Of a DNA stretch of 64,000 bases, positions 52,748 through 59,696 are shown in pieces. Each line of letters opens with the position of its first letter. Within the stretch, counting starts at the first letter, position 1. Both the position numbers and the translations under genes were made by a program. The notes under the pieces were generated by a model that was not told the origin of the DNA, ran no database searches, and saw only the letters and a program-made list of their open reading frames with translations. Origin of the DNA: Coprobacillaceae bacterium UN01-12pH3A (GTDB taxonomy: Bacteria; Bacillota_I; Bacilli_A; Erysipelotrichales; Coprobacillaceae); assembly GCA_027676805.1 (NCBI GenBank), contig JAQENU010000003.1, positions 254,265-318,264 of the forward strand, read 5' to 3'.

Positions 52748-53974
52748 CTACCCATTTTGCAATTTTTTACGATAATAATCTGCATTTTTACTATCTTGAT
52801 GATATTCATAATGCTCAATCAGAAATTTATAAATGTTATTTCTGCTGTCAACATGCATTGTTGTTTCATGTTTCTTCAAGCAATACAACAGCTTTTGCTC
52901 AGCCTTCAAACTATATTTCTTATTCAGCATTAATTCCAGCCAGTCAATTAAATACTCAAATGAAATATCTGTTTTTTTAGCTGTTCTCGCCTTGACTAAA
53001 TATTTACGACTACGACTTCTATATCCAAGTTTAAAGCTACACAGAGCTGACATAAAATATAAATCATCATCGCTATCATATTTCTCTGCCAACAAATAAT
53101 ATTCTACAGCTTTATCATAATTTTTTAGTAAATAATGACTCCACGCCAAATTTCTGTAAAGGATATAATCGTATATATGCACCTGCATTTGTTCACCATA
53201 CTGTAAAGTATTAGAGTCTAATAAAATTGCTTCATGAACTTGTCCATTTAATCTCACAAAATTAGCTTTAGTAATATTCAAAGCTATCAATCGTATCCAA
53301 TTATTAGTTTTATTTGAAAAAAATATTGCACTATCTAATGTTGTTAATGCTGCATTTTTATTGCCCAAACAAATATTTGTAATGGCCTTTAAATGTAGTA
53401 AATATGCTTCCAGATAGTCTTCATAGTTATATGTACTTTCAATATATTCACATAATTGTAAAGCCTTTTTGTATTCTTTATTATGATATAAATAATTTAC
53501 TTTACAGATTGCATAAATTGTTTGTTTATCTTTACTAAACATAGTTATTAAGGAATCAAAAATTTTAAAATATTTATCAACAAATTTGCGATCTATATTT
53601 TTAGCTGAACAAATGCAAAATTTCAAAAGCATTAATACAGGATATGATATAGATTTGCTAGCGTCAGCACATAGTTGATCTAATTGATTATATGAAAACT
53701 CATCAAACAATTTATAATAAAGTAACATCTTAATTAATTTTCTAAACTGACGATCTATTAACTTCATATCTTGATTATCGTTATGAAAATTAATAGAGAA
53801 TCGCTTCTCTAATAATTCCTCATTATCTTCAGAAACCATTATTTTGCCATTCTCTATTCTACTCATATTACTTTTGCTCATCATTAGCTCTTTAGCCAAT
53901 TGACCTACAGTTAATCCGCTTTCCTTTCTTTTAAAAATTATCAGTAAGCGTTCATCTGTATTAAAGTTCCGCAT
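52748..53974 (-). CDS. XRE-TPR regulator (RRNPP-like), module 1
   Basis: 408 residues. The HTH at about 8-62 reads ERLLIIFKRKESGLTVGQLAKELMMSKSNMSRIENGKIMVSEDNEELL. The rest (about 75-400) is a helical TPR-like array, e.g. EAYLLHLKAITNICLGNKNAALTTLDSAI and YILYRNLAWSHYLLKNYDKAVEYYLLAEKY. That is the RRNPP/Rgg plan: DNA binding plus peptide-sensing TPR. ATG 53974 overlaps the stop of the upstream peptide gene by one base (TAATG), so they are translationally coupled. A close paralogue is the module 2 regulator at 54305. Confidence 0.85.
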   Translation of the reverse strand: MRNFNTDERLLIIFKRKESGLTVGQLAKELMMSKSNMSRIENGKIMVSEDNEELLEKRFSINFHNDNQDMKLIDRQFRKLIKMLLYYKLFDEFSYNQLDQLCADASKSISYPVLMLLKFCICSAKNIDRKFVDKYFKIFDSLITMFSKDKQTIYAICKVNYLYHNKEYKKALQLCEYIESTYNYEDYLEAYLLHLKAITNICLGNKNAALTTLDSAIFFSNKTNNWIRLIALNITKANFVRLNGQVHEAILLDSNTLQYGEQMQVHIYDYILYRNLAWSHYLLKNYDKAVEYYLLAEKYDSDDDLYFMSALCSFKLGYRSRSRKYLVKARTAKKTDISFEYLIDWLELMLNKKYSLKAEQKLLYCLKKHETTMHVDSRNNIYKFLIEHYEYHQDSKNADYYRKKLQNG

Positions 53975-54168
53975 TATGCAGTTGGACCTTCTCCACCATT
54001 AATGTATGGTTTTGCATCATGAGAATGTGTACAACCATTTTTTGTTACTTCATTGTAACCACATTCAGCATCATGCTGATGATCACATGGCACTCCGCTA
54101 ATTGCGTTAAAGGAACACATTCCTAACACTAAAATAGATACTCCTAAACTTGTCAATAATTTTTTCAT
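53974..54168 (-). CDS. Exported Cys/His-rich peptide, module 1
   Basis: 64 residues: signal-like MKKLLTSLGVSILVLGMCSF, then CDHQHDAECGYNEVTKNGCTHSHDA and a C-terminus GGEGPTA. The CxHxHDxxCGY...CTHxHD pattern also occurs as repeats in cell-surface proteins of gut Firmicutes and looks metal-binding. The lipobox is not canonical (LGMC). Ribosome site AGGAGG. It lies at the head of the operon with the regulator, under a TTTCTA-N10-TAGAAA promoter. It is the most divergent member of the five. Confidence 0.8.
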   Translation of the reverse strand: MKKLLTSLGVSILVLGMCSFNAISGVPCDHQHDAECGYNEVTKNGCTHSHDAKPYINGGEGPTA

Positions 54169-54197
54169 TTTTCATCCTCCTAACTATTTACGACTAG

Positions 54198-54242
54198 ATT
54201 ATATATTATTCATCAACTTTTTTCTACACCAGATTTTAGAAA
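54198..54242 (-). promoter_or_regulatory. Promoter/operator of module 1
   Basis: TATAAT (54198-54203); 17-base spacer; TAGAAA at the -35 position (54221-54226). This TAGAAA is the proximal arm of a perfect inverted repeat TTTCTA-N10-TAGAAA whose distal arm is at 54237-54242. A GTTGCACA box lies about 10 bases further upstream. Confidence 0.7.
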
Positions 54243-54304
54243 CATTGCTTTGTGCAACAAAATTTTAAATATACCCTATTTTTCTCGATTTTTAGTTACT
54301 AAAA

Positions 54305-55543
54305 CTAATCATCCGTATCCATATATCTTAGCTTACTCTCAAATTCTTTTACTTTATCAAAATTATTATGAAAAGTATAATGCTCTATTAACAATCTACA
54401 AATATTATTTCTACTATCAATATGCATTTTATTTCCCATTTTTTTCAAACAATAGAGTAACTTATTTTCAGCTTTAATACTGTATCTTTTATTTAAAGTT
54501 AATTCGAGCCAATCAATTAAATAAGGAAAAGCAATACCTGCATTTTTAGTTTTTCGTCCTTTAATTATGTAATTTTTACATTGTTTTCTTAAACCCAAAC
54601 GATATGAGCATAGCCCAGCTATAAAACAAATATCATCATCTAAACCAATTTTTTCGGCTTCTTGATAATACTTTAATGCACTTTCATAATTATTAAGCAG
54701 ATAATATGTCCAGCCTCGATTTTTAAGTAACGTATAGTCATAAATATGAATATGATTAGTTTTAGCATATTCTAAATTTTTATTGTTCTCTACTAAAGCC
54801 TCTTTATACTTTCCTCGTAACCGGAGACTATTTCCTTTTAAGATGTTTAATGCTACTAATCGAGGAGAATTTCCAATAGATGCTGACAATTCAATTGCTC
54901 TATTTATCGATCTAACAGTCAAATCTTGATCACCTAAACAAATATATATCATTGATTTAACATGATAGATATAGGAATCCAATAATGGCTCAGGATTATA
55001 ATTTTCTTCTACGAACATGCATAAACTAAGTGATTTATTGTAATCTTTATTAAAGTACAAAAAACTTATTTTACTAATATAAAATATTTTCTGAAGTGAG
55101 GGTTCGAGTAAATCTATTATGCTATCAAAGATCGCAATATACTTAGTTACAAATTTCCATTCCATATATTTTACAGAATAAACTAGAAGTCTTAATAATA
55201 TATGTACAGGATAAGCTACTGATTGCAATACATATTGATTAACATTATCGACCTGATTGCGAGAATAATCATCAAAAAGTTTATAAAATATCAATAATTC
55301 AGTAACCTTATTTAATTTCTCTAATGTTAAATGATAATATTTATCTTCTAAAGAAAAATTGATAGAGAAACGGTTCTCTAACAGTTCCCTATTATCTTCC
55401 GAAACCATTATTTTACCGTTCTCTATCCTACTAAGATTACTTTTACTCATATGGAGTTCATCTGCTACTTGTCCTACAGTTAACCCCAGTTCTTTTCGTT
55501 TAAACGTTACCAGACGGCGTTCATTTAAATTGAATTTTTCCAT
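54305..55543 (-). CDS. XRE-TPR regulator (RRNPP-like), module 2
   Basis: 412 residues, clearly paralogous to the module 1 regulator over its whole length (HTH ERRLVTFKRKELGLTVGQVADELHMSKSNLSRIENGKIMVSEDNRELL; TPR array to about 405). It starts at ATG 55543, sharing one base with the stop of the peptide gene. Predicted to bind DNA and be controlled by a peptide, by analogy with Rgg/PlcR; neither is shown. No terminator is obvious directly after 54305; the next promoter begins about 60 bases on. Confidence 0.85.
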   Translation of the reverse strand: MEKFNLNERRLVTFKRKELGLTVGQVADELHMSKSNLSRIENGKIMVSEDNRELLENRFSINFSLEDKYYHLTLEKLNKVTELLIFYKLFDDYSRNQVDNVNQYVLQSVAYPVHILLRLLVYSVKYMEWKFVTKYIAIFDSIIDLLEPSLQKIFYISKISFLYFNKDYNKSLSLCMFVEENYNPEPLLDSYIYHVKSMIYICLGDQDLTVRSINRAIELSASIGNSPRLVALNILKGNSLRLRGKYKEALVENNKNLEYAKTNHIHIYDYTLLKNRGWTYYLLNNYESALKYYQEAEKIGLDDDICFIAGLCSYRLGLRKQCKNYIIKGRKTKNAGIAFPYLIDWLELTLNKRYSIKAENKLLYCLKKMGNKMHIDSRNNICRLLIEHYTFHNNFDKVKEFESKLRYMDTDD

Positions 55544-55740
55544 TACCCAAGTGGTCCATTATCATTATCGCAAGGTCTTATACCATCATCATGCGTATGT
55601 GTACATCCAGTTCCTGTTACTTCGTTGTATCCACATTCTGCATCGTGCTGATGATCACATGGAACACCATTGATAGGATCAAAACTGCACACTCCCAATA
55701 CTAAAGCTGCGACCGCTAGATTTCTCAATAATTTTTTCAT
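55543..55740 (-). CDS. Exported Cys/His-rich peptide, module 2
   Basis: 65 residues. Signal-like MKKLLRNLAVAALVLGVCSF, then CDHQHDAECGYNEVTGTGCTHTHDDGIRPCDN and C-terminus NDNGPLG. It has one Cys more than module 1 (PCDN). Start ATG 55740 after GAGGAGG. Coupled to the regulator by TAATG. Confidence 0.85.
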   Translation of the reverse strand: MKKLLRNLAVAALVLGVCSFDPINGVPCDHQHDAECGYNEVTGTGCTHTHDDGIRPCDNDNGPLG

Positions 55741-55774
55741 ATCATTTTCCTCCTCAAAATAATTTTACGACTAG

Positions 55775-55819
55775 ATTATATATTATTAATAATAATTTAT
55801 CTATAGCTTATTGTAGAAA
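55775..55819 (-). promoter_or_regulatory. Promoter/operator of module 2
   Basis: TATAAT (55775-55780), 17-base spacer, TAGATA (55798-55803); distal TTTCTA at 55814-55819 with ten bases between the arms. Confidence 0.7.
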
Positions 55820-55854
55820 CTTAACAAAAGTGCAACGATAAAATTAAAAACCCT

Positions 55855-55997
55855 TGAATGAGATTAAATTTTATGTAATATTTTTAGAAACAATCTAGTT
55901 TTATTGTAAAATCCAACTGCTACTTGCCTAACAGTCAAACTCAGTATTTTTCGTTAAAATTAATTAAAAGATGCTCATTAACAGTAAACTAATGCAT
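55855..55997 (-). pseudogene. Remnant of an XRE-TPR regulator, module 3
   Basis: After the module 3 peptide an ATG overlaps its stop (TAATG), then a stop follows at the third codon. The next codons read VNEHLLINFNEKY, matching NTDERLLIIFKRKE of the intact regulators. The DNA further on (ACTGTTAGGCAAGTAGCAG) matches the stretch coding TVGQVA. Several stops and the absence of the rest show a decayed, truncated gene. Confidence 0.75.
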
Positions 55998-56194
55998 TAT
56001 GCAATAGGTCCTTCTCCATTATCACAAGGTTCTATACCTTCGTCATGTGCGTGTGTACACCCAGTTCCTACTTCTTCATTGTATCCACATTCTACATCAT
56101 GTTGATGATCACACGAAATACCACGGATAGGAACAAAGTTGCATACTCCCAATACTAAAGCTATAACTACTAGATTACTTAATAATTTCTTCAT
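55997..56194 (-). CDS. Exported Cys/His-rich peptide, module 3 (orphan)
   Basis: 65 residues from ATG 56194 (GGGAGG upstream). Signal-like MKKLLSNLVVIALVLGVCNF, then CDHQHDVECGYNEEVGTGCTHAHDEGIEPCDN and C-terminus GEGPIA. The following regulator is a remnant, so this peptide is an orphan. The C-terminus is of the GP(I/T)A class, like module 1. Confidence 0.85.
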   Translation of the reverse strand: MKKLLSNLVVIALVLGVCNFVPIRGISCDHQHDVECGYNEEVGTGCTHAHDEGIEPCDNGEGPIA

Positions 56195-56225
56195 ATTATT
56201 TCCTCCCAAAAAGTTTTATAACTTG

Positions 56226-56270
56226 ATTATATATGACTATTAAAAATTTATCTATAACTAATTTTAGAAA
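56226..56270 (-). promoter_or_regulatory. Promoter/operator of module 3
   Basis: TATAAT (56226-56231), 17-base spacer, TAGATA (56249-56254), distal TTTCTA at 56265-56270. Confidence 0.7.
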
Positions 56271-56379
56271 CTTGACAAGTGTATAACAAAAAACTATTAA
56301 ATGAAATTAAATATTATTAACAATAAAAGCAAGAGAAAAATGAATTTCTAATCATTTACCGCTTGCTTTAGTTACATTT

Positions 56380-56413
56380 TAAAATACTCTAGTTTAAATT
56401 ATAAATTTTTCAT
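56380..56413 (-). pseudogene. Short remnant of a regulator start, module 4
   Basis: The ATG overlapping the peptide stop is kept (TAATG) and is followed by AAAAATTTA then a stop, against GAAAAATTCAATTTAAAT in the intact module 2 gene. About 30 bases are recognisable; the rest is gone. A hairpin AAAGCAAG/CTTGCTTT follows at about 56325-56370. Confidence 0.5.
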
Positions 56414-56610
56414 TAACCAAGTGGTCCATTATTACTATCACAAGGTGTTATGCCTTCATCATGCGTATGTGTACATCCAGTTCCAGTTTCTTCGTTATAT
56501 CCACATTCAGCATTATGCTGATGATCACATGATATACCACAGATAGGATCAAAGCTGCATACTCCCAATACTAAAGCTATAATGGCTAGATTTCTAAATA
56601 ATTTTTTCAT
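56413..56610 (-). CDS. Exported Cys/His-rich peptide, module 4 (orphan)
   Basis: 65 residues from ATG 56610 (GAGGAGG upstream; the longer frame to 56640 reads through the ribosome site). Signal-like MKKLFRNLAIIALVLGVCSF, then CDHQHNAECGYNEETGTGCTHTHDEGITPCDS and C-terminus NNGPLG. No intact regulator follows. Its promoter keeps the proximal TAGATA but has lost the distal TTTCTA arm. Confidence 0.83.
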   Translation of the reverse strand: MKKLFRNLAIIALVLGVCSFDPICGISCDHQHNAECGYNEETGTGCTHTHDEGITPCDSNNGPLG

Positions 56611-56644
56611 GTTATTTTCCTCCTCAAAATGATTTAACAAGTAG

Positions 56645-56672
56645 ATTATGTGTCATTAATAACATTTATCTA
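56645..56672 (-). promoter_or_regulatory. Degenerate promoter of module 4
   Basis: CATAAT (56645-56650), 16-base spacer, TAGATA (56667-56672). At the distal arm position (56683-56688) there is no TTTCTA; the break coincides with the end of the module 5 remnant. Confidence 0.45.
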
Positions 56673-56739
56673 ATGTCAATCTATATTTTATTCTTTTAAA
56701 TGTAATTAAAACCCTTTCGCCAAAAATTGAATTGCTCAT
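56656..56739 (-). pseudogene. Truncated regulator start, module 5
   Basis: 27 open codons beginning at ATG 56739, three bases after the peptide stop. It reads MSNSIFGERVLITFKRIKYRL, aligning with MEKFNLNERRLVTFKRKELGL of the module 2 regulator, then runs into the module 4 promoter and stops. This looks like a deletion that joined the first about 50 bases of a regulator to the next module. Confidence 0.75.
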
Positions 56740-56741
56740 TA

Positions 56742-56939
56742 TTATCCTAAAGGTCCGTTATTATTATCACAAGGCGCTATACCTTCATCATGCGTATGTG
56801 TACATCCAGTTCCTGTTACTTCGTTGTATCCACATTCCGCATTATGCTGATGATCACATGAAATACCGTAGATAGGATCAAAGCTACATACTCCCAATAC
56901 TAAAGTTATGACTGCTAAATTTCTAAATAATTTCTTCAT
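56742..56939 (-). CDS. Exported Cys/His-rich peptide, module 5 (orphan)
   Basis: 65 residues from ATG 56939 with GGAGG upstream. Signal-like MKKLFRNLAVITLVLGVCSF, then CDHQHNAECGYNEVTGTGCTHTHDEGIAPCDN and C-terminus NNGPLG. Nearly identical to modules 2 and 4. Its regulator is reduced to 27 codons. Confidence 0.85.
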   Translation of the reverse strand: MKKLFRNLAVITLVLGVCSFDPIYGISCDHQHNAECGYNEVTGTGCTHTHDEGIAPCDNNNGPLG

Positions 56940-56971
56940 ATCATTTTCCTCCAAAAAAGTTTTACGGGTTG

Positions 56972-57016
56972 ATTATATATTATTAGTAAAAGTTTATCTA
57001 TAGCTGATTATAGAAA
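56972..57016 (-). promoter_or_regulatory. Promoter/operator of module 5
   Basis: TATAAT (56972-56977), 17-base spacer, TAGATA (56995-57000), distal TTTCTA at 57011-57016; the inner bases extend the dyad to TCTATA-N6-TATAGA. Confidence 0.72.
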
Positions 57017-57087
57017 CTTGACAAGTGTGCAACAATAAAATAAAAAACCATTAAATAAAATTTGATAATGTTTAATAATACCAACAA

Positions 57088-57128
57088 ACAAAAAAAGGAG
57101 TAAACGATCAGAAATCAATTTACTCCTT
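57088..57128 (-). terminator. Terminator of the amidohydrolase gene
   Basis: AAGGAGTAAA (57095-57104) pairs with TTTACTCCTT (57119-57128), T-run on the minus strand. Confidence 0.85.
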
Positions 57129-57158
57129 GTTTTGGCTATATTTTAGAAACCATTTATA

Positions 57159-58763
57159 TTAGTTTTTGTATATGCAGCGTCCATTCAGATAGGTAGCACA
57201 TACTTTTATATCTTTGATTTTATCCGTATCTGTCTTAAACGGAGATTGTTCTAAAACAACAAAATCAGCGGCTTTGCCAACCTCAATTGATCCTTTTAAA
57301 TTCTCTTCAAATGAGGCATAGGCACCATGAATCGTGAAAGATTGAATTGCTTCTTCAACACTTAAAGCCTGACTTGGAATATAAGGTCCTTGTCCGTGAG
57401 TAGAAGAGCGTGTGACAGCACATTGCATACCCTTCAAGACATCTGGCAATTCTACAGGACAGTCTGAACCGTTTGAAGCGTGACTGACATCAAATAAAGT
57501 CTTGAATGCGTAGCTTGTCTGAGCACGTTCATGTCCCACACGTTCCTCAACAATCATAATATCATAATCTAAGAAAATAGATTGAATATAAGCCTGTAGT
57601 TCTAATTCTTTAAATTTGTCTAAAATATCAGGTCGGGTAATTTGACAGTGAACGATTCCATGACGATGATCTGTTCGCGGATGTCTGGTTAATGTTCTTT
57701 CATAGGCTTCAATAATCATATCAGCTGATTTGTCTCCGATGGAATGAATAGCAACCTGCATACCATGACTTGATGCATAATCGACCATTTCATTCAATTC
57801 ATCTTGAGTAAATACCTGAACACCGGTACGTGTTGGATCATCTGCATAAGGAACCGACATTAAGGCAGTTCTTGCCCCTAGAGAACCATCTGCCATTAGC
57901 TTTAATGGACCAATTTTAAAATATTCCGTTCCTTTACCAGTATTATAGCCATCATTTAAAAATTCTTTTAATGTGTCTAGCTTAGTAAAATGTGATTGCT
58001 CATAAAGTTTGATTGTCATCTTATTTTCTTCATCTAATTCTTTGAATGCCTGCAAAATATCTTTATAGTTTTCAAATACTACTAGATCATCTGATTGTGC
58101 CGATGTAATTCCATAAGTGTTTAATTCATGAAACGCTTTGATAAGCATTGTTTTTATTTCATCTACTGTAGGCTGAGGCACTTTACTGTAAATAAGGTTT
58201 AAGGCATTTTCTTTAAATACTCCATTTAATTCATTATCAACGATTTCAAATTCTCCGCCTACTACCGGTTCCATATCCGGTGTTAATCCTAAAAGTTCAA
58301 TCGCTTTTGAGTTGCATACCAACACATGACCGCAGGCACGGGTAATTAAGATTGGATGTTGAGTAGATACTAAATCCAAATCATAGCGTGTTGGGAAACG
58401 ATGAACATCACTAAAGAAATCATGATTCCAGCCTCTTCCTTTTACCCAGCTTCCCTCTGGAATATGGTTTTTTTGAATATATGTTTTTAAGCATTCCAAT
58501 ACATCATTAAGAGATGTTGTGGCAGCAGCTAAATTTGCCATATTCAATGTATAGCCAAAATTTAAGACATGCATATGACTATCGTTAAAACCTGCCGTGA
58601 CAAATTTATTTTCCAAATCAATAACCGCTGAAGCTTCATCAGCATGTCGCAAAGCTTCTTCATTCGTACCGGCATAGATAAATTGATTATCCTGTACGAC
58701 AAAGGCTTCACAGAATCCCTGAGTAACGGTATAGACCTCCCCATTGATATAAATTGTTTTCAT
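57159..58763 (-). CDS. YtcJ-like amidohydrolase (amidohydrolase family 3)
   Basis: 534 residues from ATG 58763, 7 bases after AAGGAG. N-terminal strand (TIYINGEVYTVTQGFCEAFVVQDNQFIYAG) and C-terminal strand form the composite beta domain. The metal site is FNDSHMHVLNFG (HxH), with further His in VAIHSIGDKSADMIIEAYE and HRHGIVHCQ, and Asp in SNGSDCPVELPDVLKG. Such proteins hydrolyse exoenzyme or imide-like small substrates; the true substrate of the YtcJ group is not known. Single-gene unit. Confidence 0.9.
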   Translation of the reverse strand: MKTIYINGEVYTVTQGFCEAFVVQDNQFIYAGTNEEALRHADEASAVIDLENKFVTAGFNDSHMHVLNFGYTLNMANLAAATTSLNDVLECLKTYIQKNHIPEGSWVKGRGWNHDFFSDVHRFPTRYDLDLVSTQHPILITRACGHVLVCNSKAIELLGLTPDMEPVVGGEFEIVDNELNGVFKENALNLIYSKVPQPTVDEIKTMLIKAFHELNTYGITSAQSDDLVVFENYKDILQAFKELDEENKMTIKLYEQSHFTKLDTLKEFLNDGYNTGKGTEYFKIGPLKLMADGSLGARTALMSVPYADDPTRTGVQVFTQDELNEMVDYASSHGMQVAIHSIGDKSADMIIEAYERTLTRHPRTDHRHGIVHCQITRPDILDKFKELELQAYIQSIFLDYDIMIVEERVGHERAQTSYAFKTLFDVSHASNGSDCPVELPDVLKGMQCAVTRSSTHGQGPYIPSQALSVEEAIQSFTIHGAYASFEENLKGSIEVGKAADFVVLEQSPFKTDTDKIKDIKVCATYLNGRCIYKN

Positions 58764-58858
58764 GATTCCCACTCCTTTATATTAAATCTATTTAAATTCT
58801 AGCGCATTTTAATGCATACTGCCAGTAATTTATGCTTTATCATAAGTTTTCCATGATA

Positions 58859-58896
58859 AATAAAAACTGGCAGCTATTCCTATGTATAACTGCCAC
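58859..58896 (-). terminator. Terminator of the ABC operon
   Basis: TGGCAG (58868-58873) pairs with CTGCCA (58890-58895); T-rich on the minus strand. Confidence 0.6.
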
Positions 58897-58928
58897 GTTC
58901 TCAATATTAATATACTAAGAGAGGCTTA

Positions 58929-59696
58929 TTAGCTTTTTCTTTTATGATAGAGTTGTATTGCCAACAGATAAAAAACAATAAATAAAACAAAGCACCAAGC
59001 AAATGCCAAAATCAAATAATTGCCAACTGGTTGTCCTAAAAATAAGGCTCTTAAGCTTTCCGCAATAGGTGTAAATGGCTGATATCTAGTGAAGAATTGA
59101 AGAAATGTTGGCATATTTTCGACAGGTACAAAACAAGAACTCAAATATGGAAGAAACATTCCAAAATAAGAGAATGCCCCTACTGCTTCTAAGCTAGGAC
59201 AAAATAATCCCCAAACAATAGATGCCCATGTATACATCAGTACAAAACTAAAAATCAAGACAAAAGCAAGAAATGCCTCTATGATATTCATGTGAAAACG
59301 GAAATTTAAAAAATGAGCAACAGTGATAATAATAACCACAGTAATTAAAGTACGTGCAAAAGTTGCGAACATATGTCCATTTAATACGGCTGACTTTCCT
59401 ATTGCCATAGTTCGGAAACGGTCAATGATTCCTTTTTCCATGTCTTCTTTCACAGATACTGCGGTCATAGAAGCACTGCTGGCGATTCCCATCAATAAGA
59501 TCCCCGGCATAACATAATCTATATAATTAAAACCCGGCAAGTGCATTGTGCCGCCAAACACAAAGATCAGTAATAACAGCTGCATAAGAGGTAAGATAGC
59601 AACCATGATCAAGATTTCTGTATGTCGAACAGTATGTTTCATACTGCGTAATACCATCGTGTAAGTATCCATCATATTCATTTTTAATTTATACAT
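58929..59696 (-). CDS. ABC-2 type exporter permease (DrrB-like)
   Basis: 255 residues from ATG 59696 (AAGGAG 7 bases upstream; overlaps the ATPase gene end by 8 bases). Six membrane helices with the ABC-2 signature (NYIDYVMPGILLMGIASSASMTAVSVKEDMEKGIIDRFRTMAIGKSAVLNGHM), typical of DrrB-type drug exporters. It forms the membrane part with the ATPase gene just before it. The substrate is unknown; it may be a lipophilic drug or an endogenous compound. Confidence 0.9.
   Translation of the reverse strand: MYKLKMNMMDTYTMVLRSMKHTVRHTEILIMVAILPLMQLLLLIFVFGGTMHLPGFNYIDYVMPGILLMGIASSASMTAVSVKEDMEKGIIDRFRTMAIGKSAVLNGHMFATFARTLITVVIIITVAHFLNFRFHMNIIEAFLAFVLIFSFVLMYTWASIVWGLFCPSLEAVGAFSYFGMFLPYLSSCFVPVENMPTFLQFFTRYQPFTPIAESLRALFLGQPVGNYLILAFAWCFVLFIVFYLLAIQLYHKRKS

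Noticed and set aside
53974..56939. Peptides as lipoproteins
   Set aside because: The Cys after the hydrophobic stretch is preceded by LGV or LGM, not a lipobox with Gly/Ala/Ser at -1; a plain signal peptide or retained helix fits better.
52748..57016. CRISPR-like or simple tandem repeat
   Set aside because: The repeat unit is a whole coding module with diverged spacing, not short repeats with spacers.
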